64,000 nt of DNA from Liolophura sinensis (taxonomy: Eukaryota > Mollusca > Polyplacophora > Chitonida > Chitonidae), in assembly GCF_032854445.1 (NCBI RefSeq), contig NC_088296.1:15012623-15076622 (forward strand). The letters are read 5' to 3'. A program made the translations under genes and the position numbers. This document shows positions 38,001-46,819 of the stretch, in pieces. The first letter of the stretch is position 1. Each line of letters starts with the position of its first letter. The notes below the pieces were generated by a model. The model was not told the DNA's origin and did not search any database. It saw only the letters and a list, made by a program, of their open reading frames with translations.

Positions 38001-41000
38001 CAGGCAGCAGATATACGGCTCTCTGTCTCAACGGCGCTGTACTATTAGTACTACTCTTATGGAGACTATTTATCTGTGGGCAATCGTGACGTCAGATACA
38101 GTGTGTAAATATGTGAAAATTAAGAAAGATACACCCTCACGAGAAATATCTACTTGTTGCCGAAGGTATTTGGATGGAAGAGAGAGGTCATTGTCTTACA
38201 CGGATTTGTTTACCGCTTATTCGTTTCAGAGCATAGAAAGGATTGATTCGAATGCTCTGTCGTGGAGAGTGTGTGAAACAGAAGCACATGGTACATGTAG
38301 TTATTTATCTGATTGGTGTTTTACGCCGTACTCAAGCTACATATAAAACCATGTGTACAAACTGCTGGGAAGCCGTATAACCGCATACAGCTCTAGTCAA
38401 ATGCTGTTTTCTTTCACTTTAAATTAGTATGACAATGTTTAAAAAATACCTGTGTCCAAGAATGCGACAAAGAGTGGAAGCAGTGATATCAGTCACACCA
38501 TCATCACACACGGTTCCCCATGTACCGTTATAGAACACCTCCAAACGTCCAGTAACAGCAGATGATGTCTCCTCGCCATCAACGAGTCTAAGAGGGTAAG
38601 TCGCTGGAAATAAAAGTTTAAGTCAATAGCCACCGTGGCTTTCGAATTCATCTCCAGATTTGATTAAACTCTGACCTGTTACATATCAGCAGATTTCCGC
38701 TTGAGTTGATATCCTAGTGTAAGATCATACCGATTTATTTATTTATCACCCGGGTCGGGTCATACCAAAGACTTTAAAAATGGTATTTGCTAATGCCTTG
38801 CTTGGCACTCAGCACTGAGTCGTCTGTGCAAGGAAACATGGCTTATCGGTCTGATGTCAGTTTAATATCAGTGGGTGGGGCTATCATGTCTGGTTTCTTC
38901 GACATGATACTTCAGTGACGGCAGCACTTTGTTTATCAAGCGCCAAAGTCTTCCTTGCAGGGTATTATTGTTAGATTTATTTTTGTTCGCTTTTACAAGC
39001 TTCAATATCATCAAAACTGCTAAATACGGAGATACAAAACTCACAAGTAACGATACTAACACCATGATATAGCTTTTGCTGCTCTGGAAGTATTGACCGT
39101 TAACGTGATTTGGTGGCCATTTTCCTTTAATACAGAAAAAAATGAACCGGTGAACATGAATTTACAGCAATCGCGCTGCTGAAAGACCGCTGTGACCCGC
39201 TGAAACGGAGACCCACCATTAGCTCATGCTTGTAAGCGGGGATGGCAACAGTATAGACAGATATGGGAGTTAAATACACATATATACTGGTTACACAAAG
39301 AAACAAAAGGTTACATACACATAAGTGAGTGAGTGAGTGAGTGTTTGGAGTTTAACGTCGTGCTTAACAATTTTTCAGTCATATGACGACGAAGGAATCT
39401 TTAAAGTGTATATAATGCGCCTCCTTGTTGCAGGACGGATTTCCACCGCTCTTTTCTTTAGTGCTGCTTCACTGAGTCCCCTTACCGAAGGCAAGTAAGA
39501 CGCCCGGGCCATTATACTGATACAAGTCAACCAGTCGTTGCTCTATCCCCTTTATGCTGAACGCCAAGCGAGGGAGTTACAACTTTCTCTGTTAAGGTCT
39601 TAAGTGTGACTCGACCCAGGGTTGATCCTGGATTTACCGCTGCCGCATGCACATAGAGGGGAGTCTTAATTCATCAAAACTAACAAAGATCATACGATGT
39701 CAGCGATGTATATGCACTGACATGATGGAAAGCAGGTATACAGGCATAACGACCGCAGGTGGAGTTAGGGACAGCTTTACATGGAGACGCAGAATTGAAT
39801 GTTTGTACTGGATAAGGCTAGTGGTGATGAAAGTAAATGGAGGGAGGGGGCTGGCCAGGATTCCAAGCCTCGCTTGTACGACCATTGTTCTTGCTCAGAT
39901 TATGTTTTGTCTTCTCTGACACCTGTTTTTTTTTGTTTTGCAAGGAAAGTGCGTGTCACAGCTGTCAACTTTTTGCACATGTTCATTACCAAATCTCTTG
40001 GTCTACCGGCTGGAATATCATTTTTAACCCACCTGTGACCTACTTTTCGGTCATATTGGCGCAGTAGGGACATTTTTTAAAAATATTCTTTTCTAGAACC
40101 GCTGCTCCGATTACATTGAATTTGTCGGATGGCATATTTACAATATTTCTATATTCATCCTAGACACAAATAGAGTGTATAGGCATTATATAACATGCAC
40201 TTGTACATGTTCCAAAATATAGTAAATCGGCCTTTTGTCAAATTCCGATGCCATGTATATCCTGTATTTATTAAGATCGCTCAGAGATTACGTACAGTAC
40301 ATATATAGTCCCTTCCACTCAACAGTTTTGAACTTTACAACGGTTTTAGTCTTCTGTTACGTGACCTACAAACATGGGAGAAAATTGCAAATTTTCGACT
40401 TTCGATGGCAATTTGCAACATAAGTACATCTTCCAGGGAAGAAATAAGATCAGATTCATGTTACATGCAATTCACTCGTTCGGAAAGTTTATTGTCTAAT
40501 GTGGATTACGTCTATTTTTTCCTTATATTAAACAAACAAGTGGTCTTTTCAGAAGAGCATAGAACTAATAGATCGGAACTGTCTGTGGTGGAGAAAGTGG
40601 AAAGTTTTAGAGAGTGGACGCGAAAAGCTGTAAGTACCGACCGCGTGGAAGCCGTGCAACTGCATGCAGTTCTAGTTCCTTTCACTCCTCTGCTTCAGGC
40701 ACCTCTCAATTTGTACTGGAAAATGTCGAAGGACGGTAGGCTACGTGAATAATGTAGATTATAAGATTAAAGTAAATATTTATGTGTGACCCTTTTTACC
40801 TCAACACCCTATTGATGTTTAAAGAATCGTTAATTTTTTTTTTTTTTTTGATTGGTGTTTTACGCCGTACTCTAGAATATTTCATTTATACGACGGCGGC
40901 GAGCATTATGGTGCGTGGAAACCGGGCACAGCCCAGGGGAAACCCACGACCATCCGCAGGTTGTTGGCAGACCTTCCCACGTGCCGGAGAGGAAGCCAGC

Positions 41001-41272
41001 ATGAGATGGACTTGAACTCACAGCGATCGCATTGGTGAGAGGCTCCTGGGTCATTACGCTGCGCTAGCGCGCTAACCGACTGAGCCACGGAGGCCCCCAA
41101 AGAATCGTTTAGCATCTTTTGTCGAATGTATACTTGGTCAGTGTACTTACCTACAACAGCACCGATAACAGATGTTAGGGTGAACAGACACAGACACGCG
41201 ATCACAGACGTCAGCGGCAGACCGGCGACAACGTCCAGACGTATCCTCAGTCTCGCCATCTTATGGCGTAAA
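16931..41272 (-). CDS. Multi-SRCR (group A) and LDLa protein, 18 coding exons
   Basis: The gene model is built from exon boundaries and conserved residues. The start ATG is at 41257-41259 and the stop TAG at 16931-16933. Domain order is N-terminal signal peptide or anchor (1-36), eight SRCR domains (about 37-143, 144-252, 253-360, 361-469, 470-580, 581-691, 692-803, 804-914), then an LDLa domain (about 915-963). Each SRCR domain has six cysteines and is encoded by two exons, the hallmark of group A. Every first-half exon has length 3n+1 and every second-half exon 3n+2, so phases join correctly, except for the SRCR5 second half (180 nt, one base too many). Each domain is a phase 1-1 module that can be skipped or duplicated without losing frame. 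By family it is probably a secreted or type II membrane scavenger/recognition protein. SRCR1-5 are closer to each other than to 6-8. Confidence 0.88.
17261..17370. repeat. Compound (TG/CG)n and (GTAT)n microsatellite
   Basis: GTGC/GTGT stretches followed by about ten GTAT units inside the last intron. The Cys/Val open frames here are repeat-driven. Confidence 0.9.
17375..17560 (-). mobile_element. tRNA-like SINE (family C) fragment
   Basis: On the - strand a tRNA-like head includes gcgcctctgtggcccgactc and, further on, ggttcgagt. It is followed by a body seen in the other family C copies (ccagtcatgctgagcc region). Confidence 0.55.
17665..17843 (-). CDS. SRCR8, second-half exon
   Basis: 179 nt; [52 protein letters not shown]. 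Aspartates of the usual WLDD motif are replaced by GG. Acceptor tttggacag, donor gttagt, phase 1. Confidence 0.88.
17985..18120 (+). mobile_element. SINE family A, 3' fragment in intron
   Basis: Diverged body (gccagcaacctgaggatgg) and a (aaat)n tail, located in the intron within SRCR8. Confidence 0.6.
18515..18668 (-). CDS. SRCR8, first-half exon
   Basis: 154 nt; [38 protein letters not shown]. Acceptor ataccctcag, donor gtatga. Confidence 0.88.
19440..20425. repeat. 45-bp minisatellite, about 21 units
   Basis: Units of about 45 bp built around aaccaaatgtttgg, ggggatacgtgagatg and cttgtgtggtg, with a few-percent to 20% divergence. Because 45 is a multiple of three, both strands hold long open frames with 15-residue periodicity. 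These are products of the repeat and not genes. It lies in the intron between SRCR7 and SRCR8. Confidence 0.92.
20598..20795. repeat. Second 45-bp minisatellite, about 4 units
   Basis: Four units of agtcagattgctgtgtgggt followed by aatacatttgttggggtgaa, the last shortened. The period is the same as the neighbouring array but the sequence differs. Confidence 0.9.
20922..21052. repeat. (CAAT)n simple repeat
   Basis: Tandem caat/caac/cgat tetranucleotides in an intron. Confidence 0.9.
21376..21557 (-). CDS. SRCR7, second-half exon
   Basis: 182 nt; [46 protein letters not shown]. Acceptor tttaaattag, donor gtatgt. Confidence 0.9.
22401..22554 (-). CDS. SRCR7, first-half exon
   Basis: 154 nt; [37 protein letters not shown]. 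Acceptor cctttttcag, donor gtatgc. It has no long open frame of its own because introns are close; phases on both sides agree with the model. Confidence 0.88.
22626..22830 (-). mobile_element. SINE family A, 5'-truncated
   Basis: Long (AAAT)n tail and full body on the - strand, ending at about the cggccgaagaggaag region. The tRNA-like head is missing. Confidence 0.8.
22998..23239 (+). mobile_element. SINE family A, nearly full length
   Basis: It carries cctccgtggttcagtcggtt (A-box region) and gtgagttcaagtcc (B box), with a shortened body. A further very diverged copy follows at about 23390-23635. Confidence 0.85.
24326..24507 (-). CDS. SRCR6, second-half exon
   Basis: 182 nt; [47 protein letters not shown]. 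Donor gtgagt. Confidence 0.9.
25203..25425 (-). mobile_element. SINE family A, 5'-truncated (arm 1)
   Basis: (AAAT)n tail and body on the - strand, shared with arm 2 (63640-63850), so inserted before the duplication. Confidence 0.8.
25553..25780 (-). mobile_element. Chimeric SINE-like repeat (arm 1)
   Basis: It contains a family C-like body (gaagacaccagacgtatgga in + orientation) fused to a family A-like head (gagtttaagtccagc on the - strand). Shared with arm 2 at 63330-63520. Confidence 0.6.
26104..26254 (-). CDS. SRCR6, first-half exon
   Basis: 151 nt; [33 protein letters not shown]. Acceptor gttacctag, donor gtaagg. More diverged than SRCR1-5. Confidence 0.88.
27001..27180 (-). pseudogene. 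SRCR5, second-half exon with +1 frameshift
   Basis: 180 nt instead of the 179 expected. It begins [20 protein letters not shown] and has [11 protein letters not shown], but an extra base in the aaa run at 27076-27078 shifts the frame and gives TAA at 27054-27056. Removing one base would restore the SRCR cysteine pattern, so the lesion is recent or an assembly error. Skipping both SRCR5 exons would also keep the frame of the rest. Confidence 0.85.
27190..28100. other. SRCR5 intron, no recognised feature
   Basis: Purine-rich segment with repeated gaaaa/cgaaa motifs at 27400-27650 and AT-rich DNA. No exon is supported. The part up to 27850 is absent from arm 2. Confidence 0.35.
28115..28268 (-). 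CDS. SRCR5, first-half exon
   Basis: 154 nt; [35 protein letters not shown]. Closest to SRCR1 first half, including parts of the flanking intron. Mirror 62913-63066. Confidence 0.9.
28600..28805 (-). mobile_element. SINE family A, 5'-truncated (arm 1)
   Basis: Diverged body on the - strand between the SRCR5 first half and the minisatellite. Mirror copy 62380-62580. Confidence 0.75.
28886..29596. repeat. About 20-bp minisatellite (arm 1)
   Basis: Irregular units of the ttcccatagatatacacac type, about 700 bp. The mirror array (61349-62300) is roughly 250 bp longer. Open frames rich in Tyr, Gly and Cys are repeat artefacts. Confidence 0.9.
29600..30135. other. Intron sequence, nothing recognised
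   Basis: Shared with arm 2 (60660-61150). Short open frames on both strands show no domain. Confidence 0.35.
30140..30683. repeat. 8-bp minisatellite (arm 1)
   Basis: Tandem gactgacg/gactgatg/gattgacg units, about 545 bp. The mirror array (59779-60655) is about 330 bp longer. Confidence 0.92.
30767..30945 (-). CDS. SRCR4, second-half exon
   Basis: 179 nt; [48 protein letters not shown]. Mirror 59521-59699 is open. Confidence 0.9.
31215..31362 (-). CDS. SRCR4, first-half exon
   Basis: 148 nt; [35 protein letters not shown]. Deleted from the inverted arm together with the SRCR3 second half. Confidence 0.9.
31815..31910. repeat. 14-bp tandem repeat
   Basis: About seven units of tccctatttacaag or tccctatttacaaa in the intron between SRCR3 and SRCR4. 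Absent from arm 2 through the deletion. Confidence 0.9.
32028..32177 (-). mobile_element. SINE family A, head half
   Basis: - strand head with gagccacggag complement and B-box region, without the 3' body and tail. Confidence 0.75.
32489..32664 (-). CDS. SRCR3, second-half exon
   Basis: 176 nt; [36 protein letters not shown], ends NERTG. No counterpart exists in the inverted arm because of a deletion there. Confidence 0.9.
33171..33318 (-). CDS. SRCR3, first-half exon
   Basis: 148 nt; [35 protein letters not shown]. Open in this arm; the mirror 59046-59193 is disrupted. Confidence 0.9.
33500..33710 (+). mobile_element. SINE family A with internal palindrome (arm 1)
   Basis: The body is replaced in the middle by a perfect 14-bp inverted repeat, ctgccggaaaggaa at 33581-33594 and its complement at 33612-33625. 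The tail is aaataaatata. Mirror copy 58665-58870. Confidence 0.75.
34022..34330 (-). mobile_element. SINE family B (arm 1)
   Basis: tRNA-derived element with the head gtagcactgttggtagagcg on the - strand near 34325, a conserved body (ctctcagtgaagcagcacta) and an (ACTC)n tail at 34022. Mirror copy 58046-58343. Confidence 0.8.
34733..34911 (-). CDS. SRCR2, second-half exon
   Basis: 179 nt; [20 protein letters not shown], four cysteines, ends in CTNDTTG. Gln codon CAA here corresponds to TAA in the mirror exon 57460-57638. Confidence 0.9.
35120..35267 (-). CDS. SRCR2, first-half exon
   Basis: 148 nt; [35 protein letters not shown]. Acceptor actttcag, donor gtatgc. Mirror 57104-57251. Confidence 0.9.
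35540..36440. mobile_element. Longer relative of the 445-bp transposon (arm 1)
   Basis: Contains the internal sequences of the 3010-3454 insertion (for example ggacacaaggagacaggt on the complementary strand) plus about 400 bp more. It is shared by both arms and so predates the duplication. Ends were not located exactly. The open frame at 36138-36437 shows no transposase motif. Confidence 0.55.
37238..37404 (-). CDS. SRCR1, second-half exon
   Basis: 167 nt with [34 protein letters not shown] and NDTTG. The acceptor is a tandem gtagcagcag: using either AG keeps the frame and changes one residue. The mirror exon 55032-55196 has lost two bases. Confidence 0.88.
38450..38603 (-). CDS. SRCR1, first-half exon
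   Basis: 154 nt. It encodes [20 protein letters not shown], then the WGTVCDD and LCRILGHR motifs. Acceptor atttccag, donor gtattt. The mirror exon is 53810-53963, with about two differences. Confidence 0.9.
38741..38935 (-). mobile_element. SINE family C (arm 1)
   Basis: A repeat with a gccccacccactgatattaaa region and a (aaat)n-like end near 38741. Related to 48208-48509 and to 53500-53690 in arm 2. Confidence 0.6.
39324..39650 (-). mobile_element. SINE family B at the end of arm 1
   Basis: (ACTC)n tail at 39324, body and part of the head to 39650. The inverted duplication ends inside it at 39593. Confidence 0.8.
39651..40820. other. First intron, nothing recognised
   Basis: No exon supported. 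A 115-codon open frame at 40405-40752 on the + strand lacks any domain. Part of it shows faint similarity to 38220-38420. Confidence 0.35.
40832..41098 (-). mobile_element. Full-length SINE family A beside the signal exon
   Basis: Complete from head (ggggcctccgtggctcagtc at 41098) to the poly-A-like tail at 40832. Flanked by the 11-bp duplication aaagaatcgtt at 40821-40831 and 41099-41109. It lies about 50 bp inside the intron from the signal-peptide exon donor. Few differences from the consensus suggest recent insertion. Confidence 0.92.
41151..41272 (-). CDS. SRCR gene exon: start codon and signal peptide/anchor
   Basis: The acceptor (aactatttcag) leaves 13 nt of 5' UTR before the ATG at 41259. 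The encoded start is [20 protein letters not shown], continuing through a long hydrophobic run to GAVVG. The donor is gtaagt, phase 1. The positive N-terminus and the length of the hydrophobic stretch fit either a cleaved signal peptide or a type II signal anchor. The downstream exon supplies CG, completing an Ala codon. Confidence 0.8.
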
Positions 41273-41581
41273 CTGAAATAGTTGTCACATGATTATGAAA
41301 TCATAAGTAATTAAACAGAAAGTAAAAAGTACAAATGAGTTCCAGAGAAAAGACAAGTGGAAAACGATGCACATGTAAAAAAAAAAACTACACGCATCTT
41401 TATTTATTAACCTTACTTCACCTATAATGCTATGTAGTTACGGACGTGTATTTATCTGTCCATCTCTCAGTGTAAGTCAGCAATTTTCAGAGTCAAAAGT
41501 TGTGCAGAGATTTGGATGAAATTTTGTGCGCATTTTGAGACTAGGGTAATGAGCAATCCGTTGGCTGGTGTGTGAGAATGG

Positions 41582-41616
<35 letters not shown>
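41582..41616. repeat. (TA)n microsatellite
   Basis: About 30 bp of TA repeats in the presumed first intron. Confidence 0.9.
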
Positions 41617-41918
41617 TAGGAATTGTGTCAATCTAGTGAATCTCAAGTCTAACCTTGTCATATTAACTAGTTTCTCGAAATTGTCAATTCAGTACATTAG
41701 CTACAATACCCCAGCAATATTCCATCCTGATACCTTAAAAGATTTCAGAGGCAACTTAAAATTTAGGAACTGTGGCGTAAATCGTTCCCTTAAACGGGTA
41801 AACGCCACGTTAAAATTCTAATATGTAACTTTTACATATGTACAATATTTCACTTTGCACATAAATGTATCTAATATTAGAAAACACCTTCTAAATCAGC
41901 TGCCTATGGTGTACTGAC

Positions 41919-41992
41919 CTGTAAGCTTGTCTGTGTACCGCTTATCCCCGATATCTGATGTGTCCTGTCCTCCCTCTTTGTGTAATATATCG
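41919..41992 (-). promoter_or_regulatory. Candidate core promoter and 5' UTR exon of the SRCR gene
   Basis: On the - strand a TATA-like gatatatta (41982-41992) is followed about 70 nt later by a donor, CAG|gtcagt, at 41919. This could be a non-coding first exon splicing to the acceptor at 41272. No transcript evidence is available. Confidence 0.35.
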
Positions 41993-42555
41993 ACAAACCA
42001 CTATGACTCTAACTTGTGTCTACAATTCATTTAAGGGCGGAGAAGGGAAGTTGTCAGGGATTGGATGAGGCTTAAACAAAGAACAAAAAATCTAACCATA
42101 CAATATCAGTAGAAACTGGAAGGTGGGTAAATGTGTGTCATCTCTATCTTCCAGGTTATGGTACATGACTGTCACTATTTGCTTCATTTCCAATCCATTA
42201 TTTAAAACTTACTTATTGCATATCATTACTTACTTAAAGGATACATGAGAAAGGTTCTTTAAAACGAAAAGAATAATTATAAGGATGGTGGAGGAAGATA
42301 TGCCCCCCTCCTCTCCCCCCCCAAAAAAAAAATCATTTTCGAGGCTTATTTCAGGTTTTTTAAGAATCTCTATGTTATGCAAGTTTATGTCAGTGGTAGC
42401 AAATATTTGGAAATAACATCATCGGTAAATATACTAATGCCGGTTCTGCTTAGCGCTACCAATTCGGGCTCTCGGTGTATGAAGAACTAATCGCTGTTAT
42501 CCTACATAAATTTGAGAAAATTCTTCTGTAAACTCAGATCTCACCTGCATGAGAT

Positions 42556-43540
42556 GAATGGAACAAGAAGTGCATGTGCTACACGAGGTACATGTGCTAC
42601 ACGAGGTACATGTGTTACATAAGGTGCATGTCCTACATAAGGAACATGTGCTACATAAGGTATATGTACTACACGAGGTACATGTGCTAAATAAGGTACA
42701 TGTGCTACACGAGGTACATGTGTTACACGAGGTATATCTGTTACAGGAGGTACATGTGCTACATAAGGTGCATGTGCTACATAAGGTACATGTGCTACAC
42801 GAGGTACATGTGCTACACGCGGTACATGTGTTACATAAAGTACATGTGCTACATAAGGAACATGTGCTACAAGAGGTAATGTGCTACAAAAGGTGCATGT
42901 GCTACATGAGACACATGTACTACACGAGGTACATCTGTTACAGGAGGTACGTCTGCTTACGTAAGGCACATGTGCTACATAAGGTACATGTAATACATAA
43001 GGTACATGTTCTACACGAGGTACATGTGCTACATGAGGTAAATAGGCCACATAATATACATGTGTTAAATGAGGTACATGTGCTACATAACTTACAAGTA
43101 CTACGTAAGGTACAAATGCTACATAAGGTACATGTGCTACATGAGGTACAATGTGCTATATGAAGTACAATGTACTACATAAGGTACATGAGCTACAATT
43201 TGCATGAGGTACAATGTACACAATGTACAATGTAAATGTGGCACAATGTACATAAGGTACAATGTCCATGAGGTACAATTTACACGAGGCACAATGTGCA
43301 TAAGGTACAATGAACAGAAGGTGCAGTAAACAGGAGATGTAATGTACATGAGGTACAATGTACATGAGGTGCAAATTCCATGAGGTAGATTGTACATCAG
43401 GTAAAATGTACATGAGGTACAATGTACATAAGGTACAACGAAGAGGAGGTACAATGCACATGATCTACATATGCTACATAAGTTATATGTGCTACATGAG
43501 ATGCATGTGTTACGTGAGGTGTATGTGCTACGTGTAACAT
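42556..43540. repeat. 18-bp minisatellite, about 50 units
   Basis: Units of the gtgctacatgaggtacat type, partly palindromic (gtacat/atgtac). The second part (43150-43450) has variant units based on aggtacaatgtacatg. The 18-bp period keeps frames open on both strands; these are not genes. Confidence 0.92.
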
Positions 43541-44820
43541 GTGCCAAACTAGGCAATGACATAATAAGGCCATTAGGTCACTGTTGTAACTGATTTTCCA
43601 GTTCATTTCAAAATTATCATTCAAGAATTCACAATCAACGTCTGATCATAGCGAACACTAAATAGAGTTGAGCCAGCTGTGTCTCCGTTATAGTATCACA
43701 CCCGAAGGTACACTATTAATCCAAAAGCAATGTAGCAGATTATATGAGACGTAGGACTAAACTGAATTTACAGTGAAACTTTTTCTGATGTGTTCGATTA
43801 AGAGTCGCTTTTTTACATGTAACGCCGTTTCCCATGACCTCAATATCCACCATTACCTTCATATCGCTCATCTCCCGCCTTCTCCTCCTCCCTCCCCTAA
43901 CACTGCGATGTTACAAGTGTCACGGAACCAGACAGTGGTGTTGTAATGATGGCTATATCCGGTTTCTGTAACACCTGACAAAGTGAATTACCCAAGCCAA
44001 ACATTTAATTGTGACATTGCATTGCAACGCTTCTTGACGAGAAGTGACAAAGGTTACGTTGTGTTTACCAAATTTAAATTGATGCTAGCACTGCACCTGT
44101 ACGGGTGTCTTAAATCTATTTTATATTTGAACGACATCTGGCCAGTCGGTCTCACTGCACGATGCATTCATTACAATTTTGATGACCTAAAGGCTTTCAT
44201 GCACATACACGCTCAGAGGTGTTTAAACGATGCAGAATGTCCCCAATTGCACTCATCTGCATGTATATAGCTTTACGAAGCAGTGAAAACAAAAACTATC
44301 AGGTAACATATCACGTAGATCATGTCACTATGTTGACAAAGCTTTACGGTGCTCCGTTCGACACTACAAACGGTAAACAAATCAACCGATAATAGTCACA
44401 TGCAATCAAGAAAATTCAGCTTCTTCACTATTTAACTCAGCTGAGGTTTCATTCTAATTGCTGATGCAAATATTTGGATAGCGTCAACATAGACGTATCT
44501 AACACAATGGCCTAAGCAGAATTAGATTTTTAAAAAAAGCGTAATTGGTCAGGAAATTATAGTAGGCCTATAGCAATATATAACAACTCTTAAAGTTGAG
44601 CCAAACCAGTTTTACATCTGCTCCAATGACTTCCTAGAGAAAAGTTAACACACAGGCCATGTGTAATTACGACTATCCCCATAGCGTACCCGAAAACTAT
44701 TATCTAACCCACATATACCTGTATTTCTTGGATACCTACGTCGATCCGCATTAAGGACAACCAATGATTATAAAAAAAAACTTGCAATGAATAATCACCA
44801 GTGCCTGCATTGCGTAGTGC
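43541..44820. other. Intergenic, nothing recognised
   Basis: An open frame of 95 codons at 43983-44270 on the + strand has no domain or signal sequence. Confidence 0.35.
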
Positions 44821-44822
44821 TA

Positions 44823-44990
44823 GTAGATGGTATCTGCATGTACGTTCTCAATAAGGACTGTCTGGACTGCGCACACAAAAGTAATGTCAAACTCACCTCA
44901 ATGCCAGTAGATGGTATCTGCATGTACGTTCTCAATAAGGGCTGTCTGCAATGCGTACACAAAGGCAGTATAAAACCCAGATAGCGTTAT
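44823..44990. repeat. 84-bp tandem duplication
   Basis: Two units, starting at 44823 and 44907, share gtagatggtatctgcatgta and the following 25 or so bases, then diverge slightly. The enclosing 65-codon open frame repeats DGICMYVLNK but shows no start context or domain. Confidence 0.8.
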
Positions 44991-46460
44991 TACCTGGTCT
45001 TTTCGTGCAGGTATTATCTGATAGGAATATTCAGTTTTTTATGCTAGATATATTGATAGATATATTCGATTTATATGATCTTAACGTATGGTGTAATGGA
45101 TTAATATATGTGGAAGATTTCCGAGTATAATATATTCTTCATAAGAAGAAAAAAGAGGAAAAACGAGAATAATGATTTCTAGACAAGGCCGTTGTCTGGT
45201 TTGAAAGATACAAAGGATATTTCCAGGGGCATCATAAACTTTGTTATCACACAAAACAAAACAAGATACTGTAATTACGAGGCATAGTGATATCTTGCGA
45301 TGACTGACCCGGGACGTCCTTATTGGTTGACGGCTGCTATGCGAATATCTTTATTGATGCATGGACTCTATATGTTTCTTATGTTTGCCCAGTACGAATG
45401 TCCCGTTATAAATGCAGATGTTACCTCACCTTGTTCACCGTCCACTTTTAACACTGGTTACTAAGAAGACTTCAGGTCAGAGCTGAGTGCTCAGGCACAC
45501 TATATGTAAGAAGCATGTGAGGTATGGCCGACTACATGTATCAACGCAAAATGTTTATTTTTAGTTATTTATTAATTTATTTGATTGGTGTTTACGCCGT
45601 ACTAGAGAATATTTTACTTTTCCAGGGTGAAACCTACGATCATCCACAGGTTGCTGAAAGACCTTCCTGCGTACCATTTGTTTTTAAGAATGCTATATCA
45701 TAGGATTTGCTTAGGCGAGAGCATTGCTTGGCTAATAAATATAAGGGCGTGCCAGAGTCGCCATTACGCAGGAGTAGGTATCTTATTTATATAGCTGGGA
45801 CAAAATGGAGTCCCTTTGGGGAAATAAAAAACAAACTGGAGCACAGAGACAAAACCAAAGCACAGCAGTGTGGTAGTTGACAAACTATAACCAGTAATCA
45901 CTGAAAATCATTGATTTATTCATAAAGGACATATTGTTTTAAGGCATTTGGGAGACAGAACTGGATGTAAGTTTTATGATAGAGTGTATGACTGCGGCAC
46001 ACGCAAGCGAAGCAGCGCTAGCAACTTAAGCATTTAACATCCAAGACCAAGTAGACGAACCATTCGGTAACTTAACCTATACCCGCAGCATGTATGATTA
46101 GATTTGAAAAATTAGAGAGAGATCAGTTTCAGTTACCTGGCCTGATTACATAGATTAGAGCGTGTTTAAACATTATATTATCGGAAGGGTTCGTGAGAAA
46201 CACAACATAACGAATTGAATCCAGTAAAACAATAGAGCAGGCGTGGCTATGTTCAATCAACCGCCAGGTACGCAATACTGCGTTCAATTCACCTGAATTC
46301 TTCAATCGTGTTTTCATCTTATTTTGACTTGTTCCCTGTATTCAGTAATCTGTAAAATCTATCGTACTGTATACCAAAATTGCCTTTTTTATAACAGGAT
46401 TTCCCATCATTTACCGCTGAAGACAAACTGCCGTGAAACAATAAAAAGAAACAAAATAAA
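44991..46460. other. Intergenic with a SINE fragment
   Basis: At about 45560-45680 there is a 3' fragment of family A on the - strand (ttatttgattggtgtttacg). Otherwise nothing recognised. Confidence 0.4.
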
Positions 46461-46463
46461 TTT

Positions 46464-46815
46464 CATTGATTAGGGTTACACTATAATAAAACTTACAATC
46501 AACCTTGATTAGGGTTACATTATAATAAAACTTATACACAATCTTGATTAAGGTTAATTTACAATAAAACTTATAAACAATCCTGATTAAGGTTATTTAT
46601 AATAAAACTTATAAACATTCTTGATAGAGGTTACATTATAATCAAACTAACAAACAATCTTGAATAGGTTAAATGATAATAAAACTTACAAACAGTCTTA
46701 ATTAACGTTACATTATAATAAAACTAACAAACAATCTTATTTGAGGTTACATTTTAATAAAACTTACAAACAATCTCGATTAATATTAAATTTTAGTAAA
46801 ACTTACAAACAATCT
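46464..46815. repeat. 39-bp AT-rich minisatellite, about 9 units
   Basis: Units of the form cttgattagggttacattat followed by aataaaacttacaaacaat, with substitutions and small indels. Confidence 0.9.
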
Positions 46816-46819
46816 CGCA

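Larger units (their letters stand above)
25050..39593 (-). repeat. Inverted duplication, arm 1 (SRCR1-6 part of the gene)
   Basis: Its reverse complement matches 52357-64000 through exons, introns, SINEs and minisatellites. The left limit of 25050 is only where the window ends in the other arm, so the true arm may be longer. The right limit lies inside a family B SINE. Exon divergence between arms is about 1-4% plus indels. Arm 1 keeps all domains; arm 2 lost about 1.9 kb (31194-33088) and about 2.1 kb (25725-27850). Confidence 0.93.

Noticed and set aside
42541-43163. Long open frames on both strands (169 and 201 codons)
   Set aside because: Produced by the 18-bp repeat period, no start context or domain.
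46464-46560. ttagggtta motifs suggesting an interstitial telomere
   Set aside because: Only isolated hexamers inside a 39-bp AT-rich unit, no tandem TTAGGG array.
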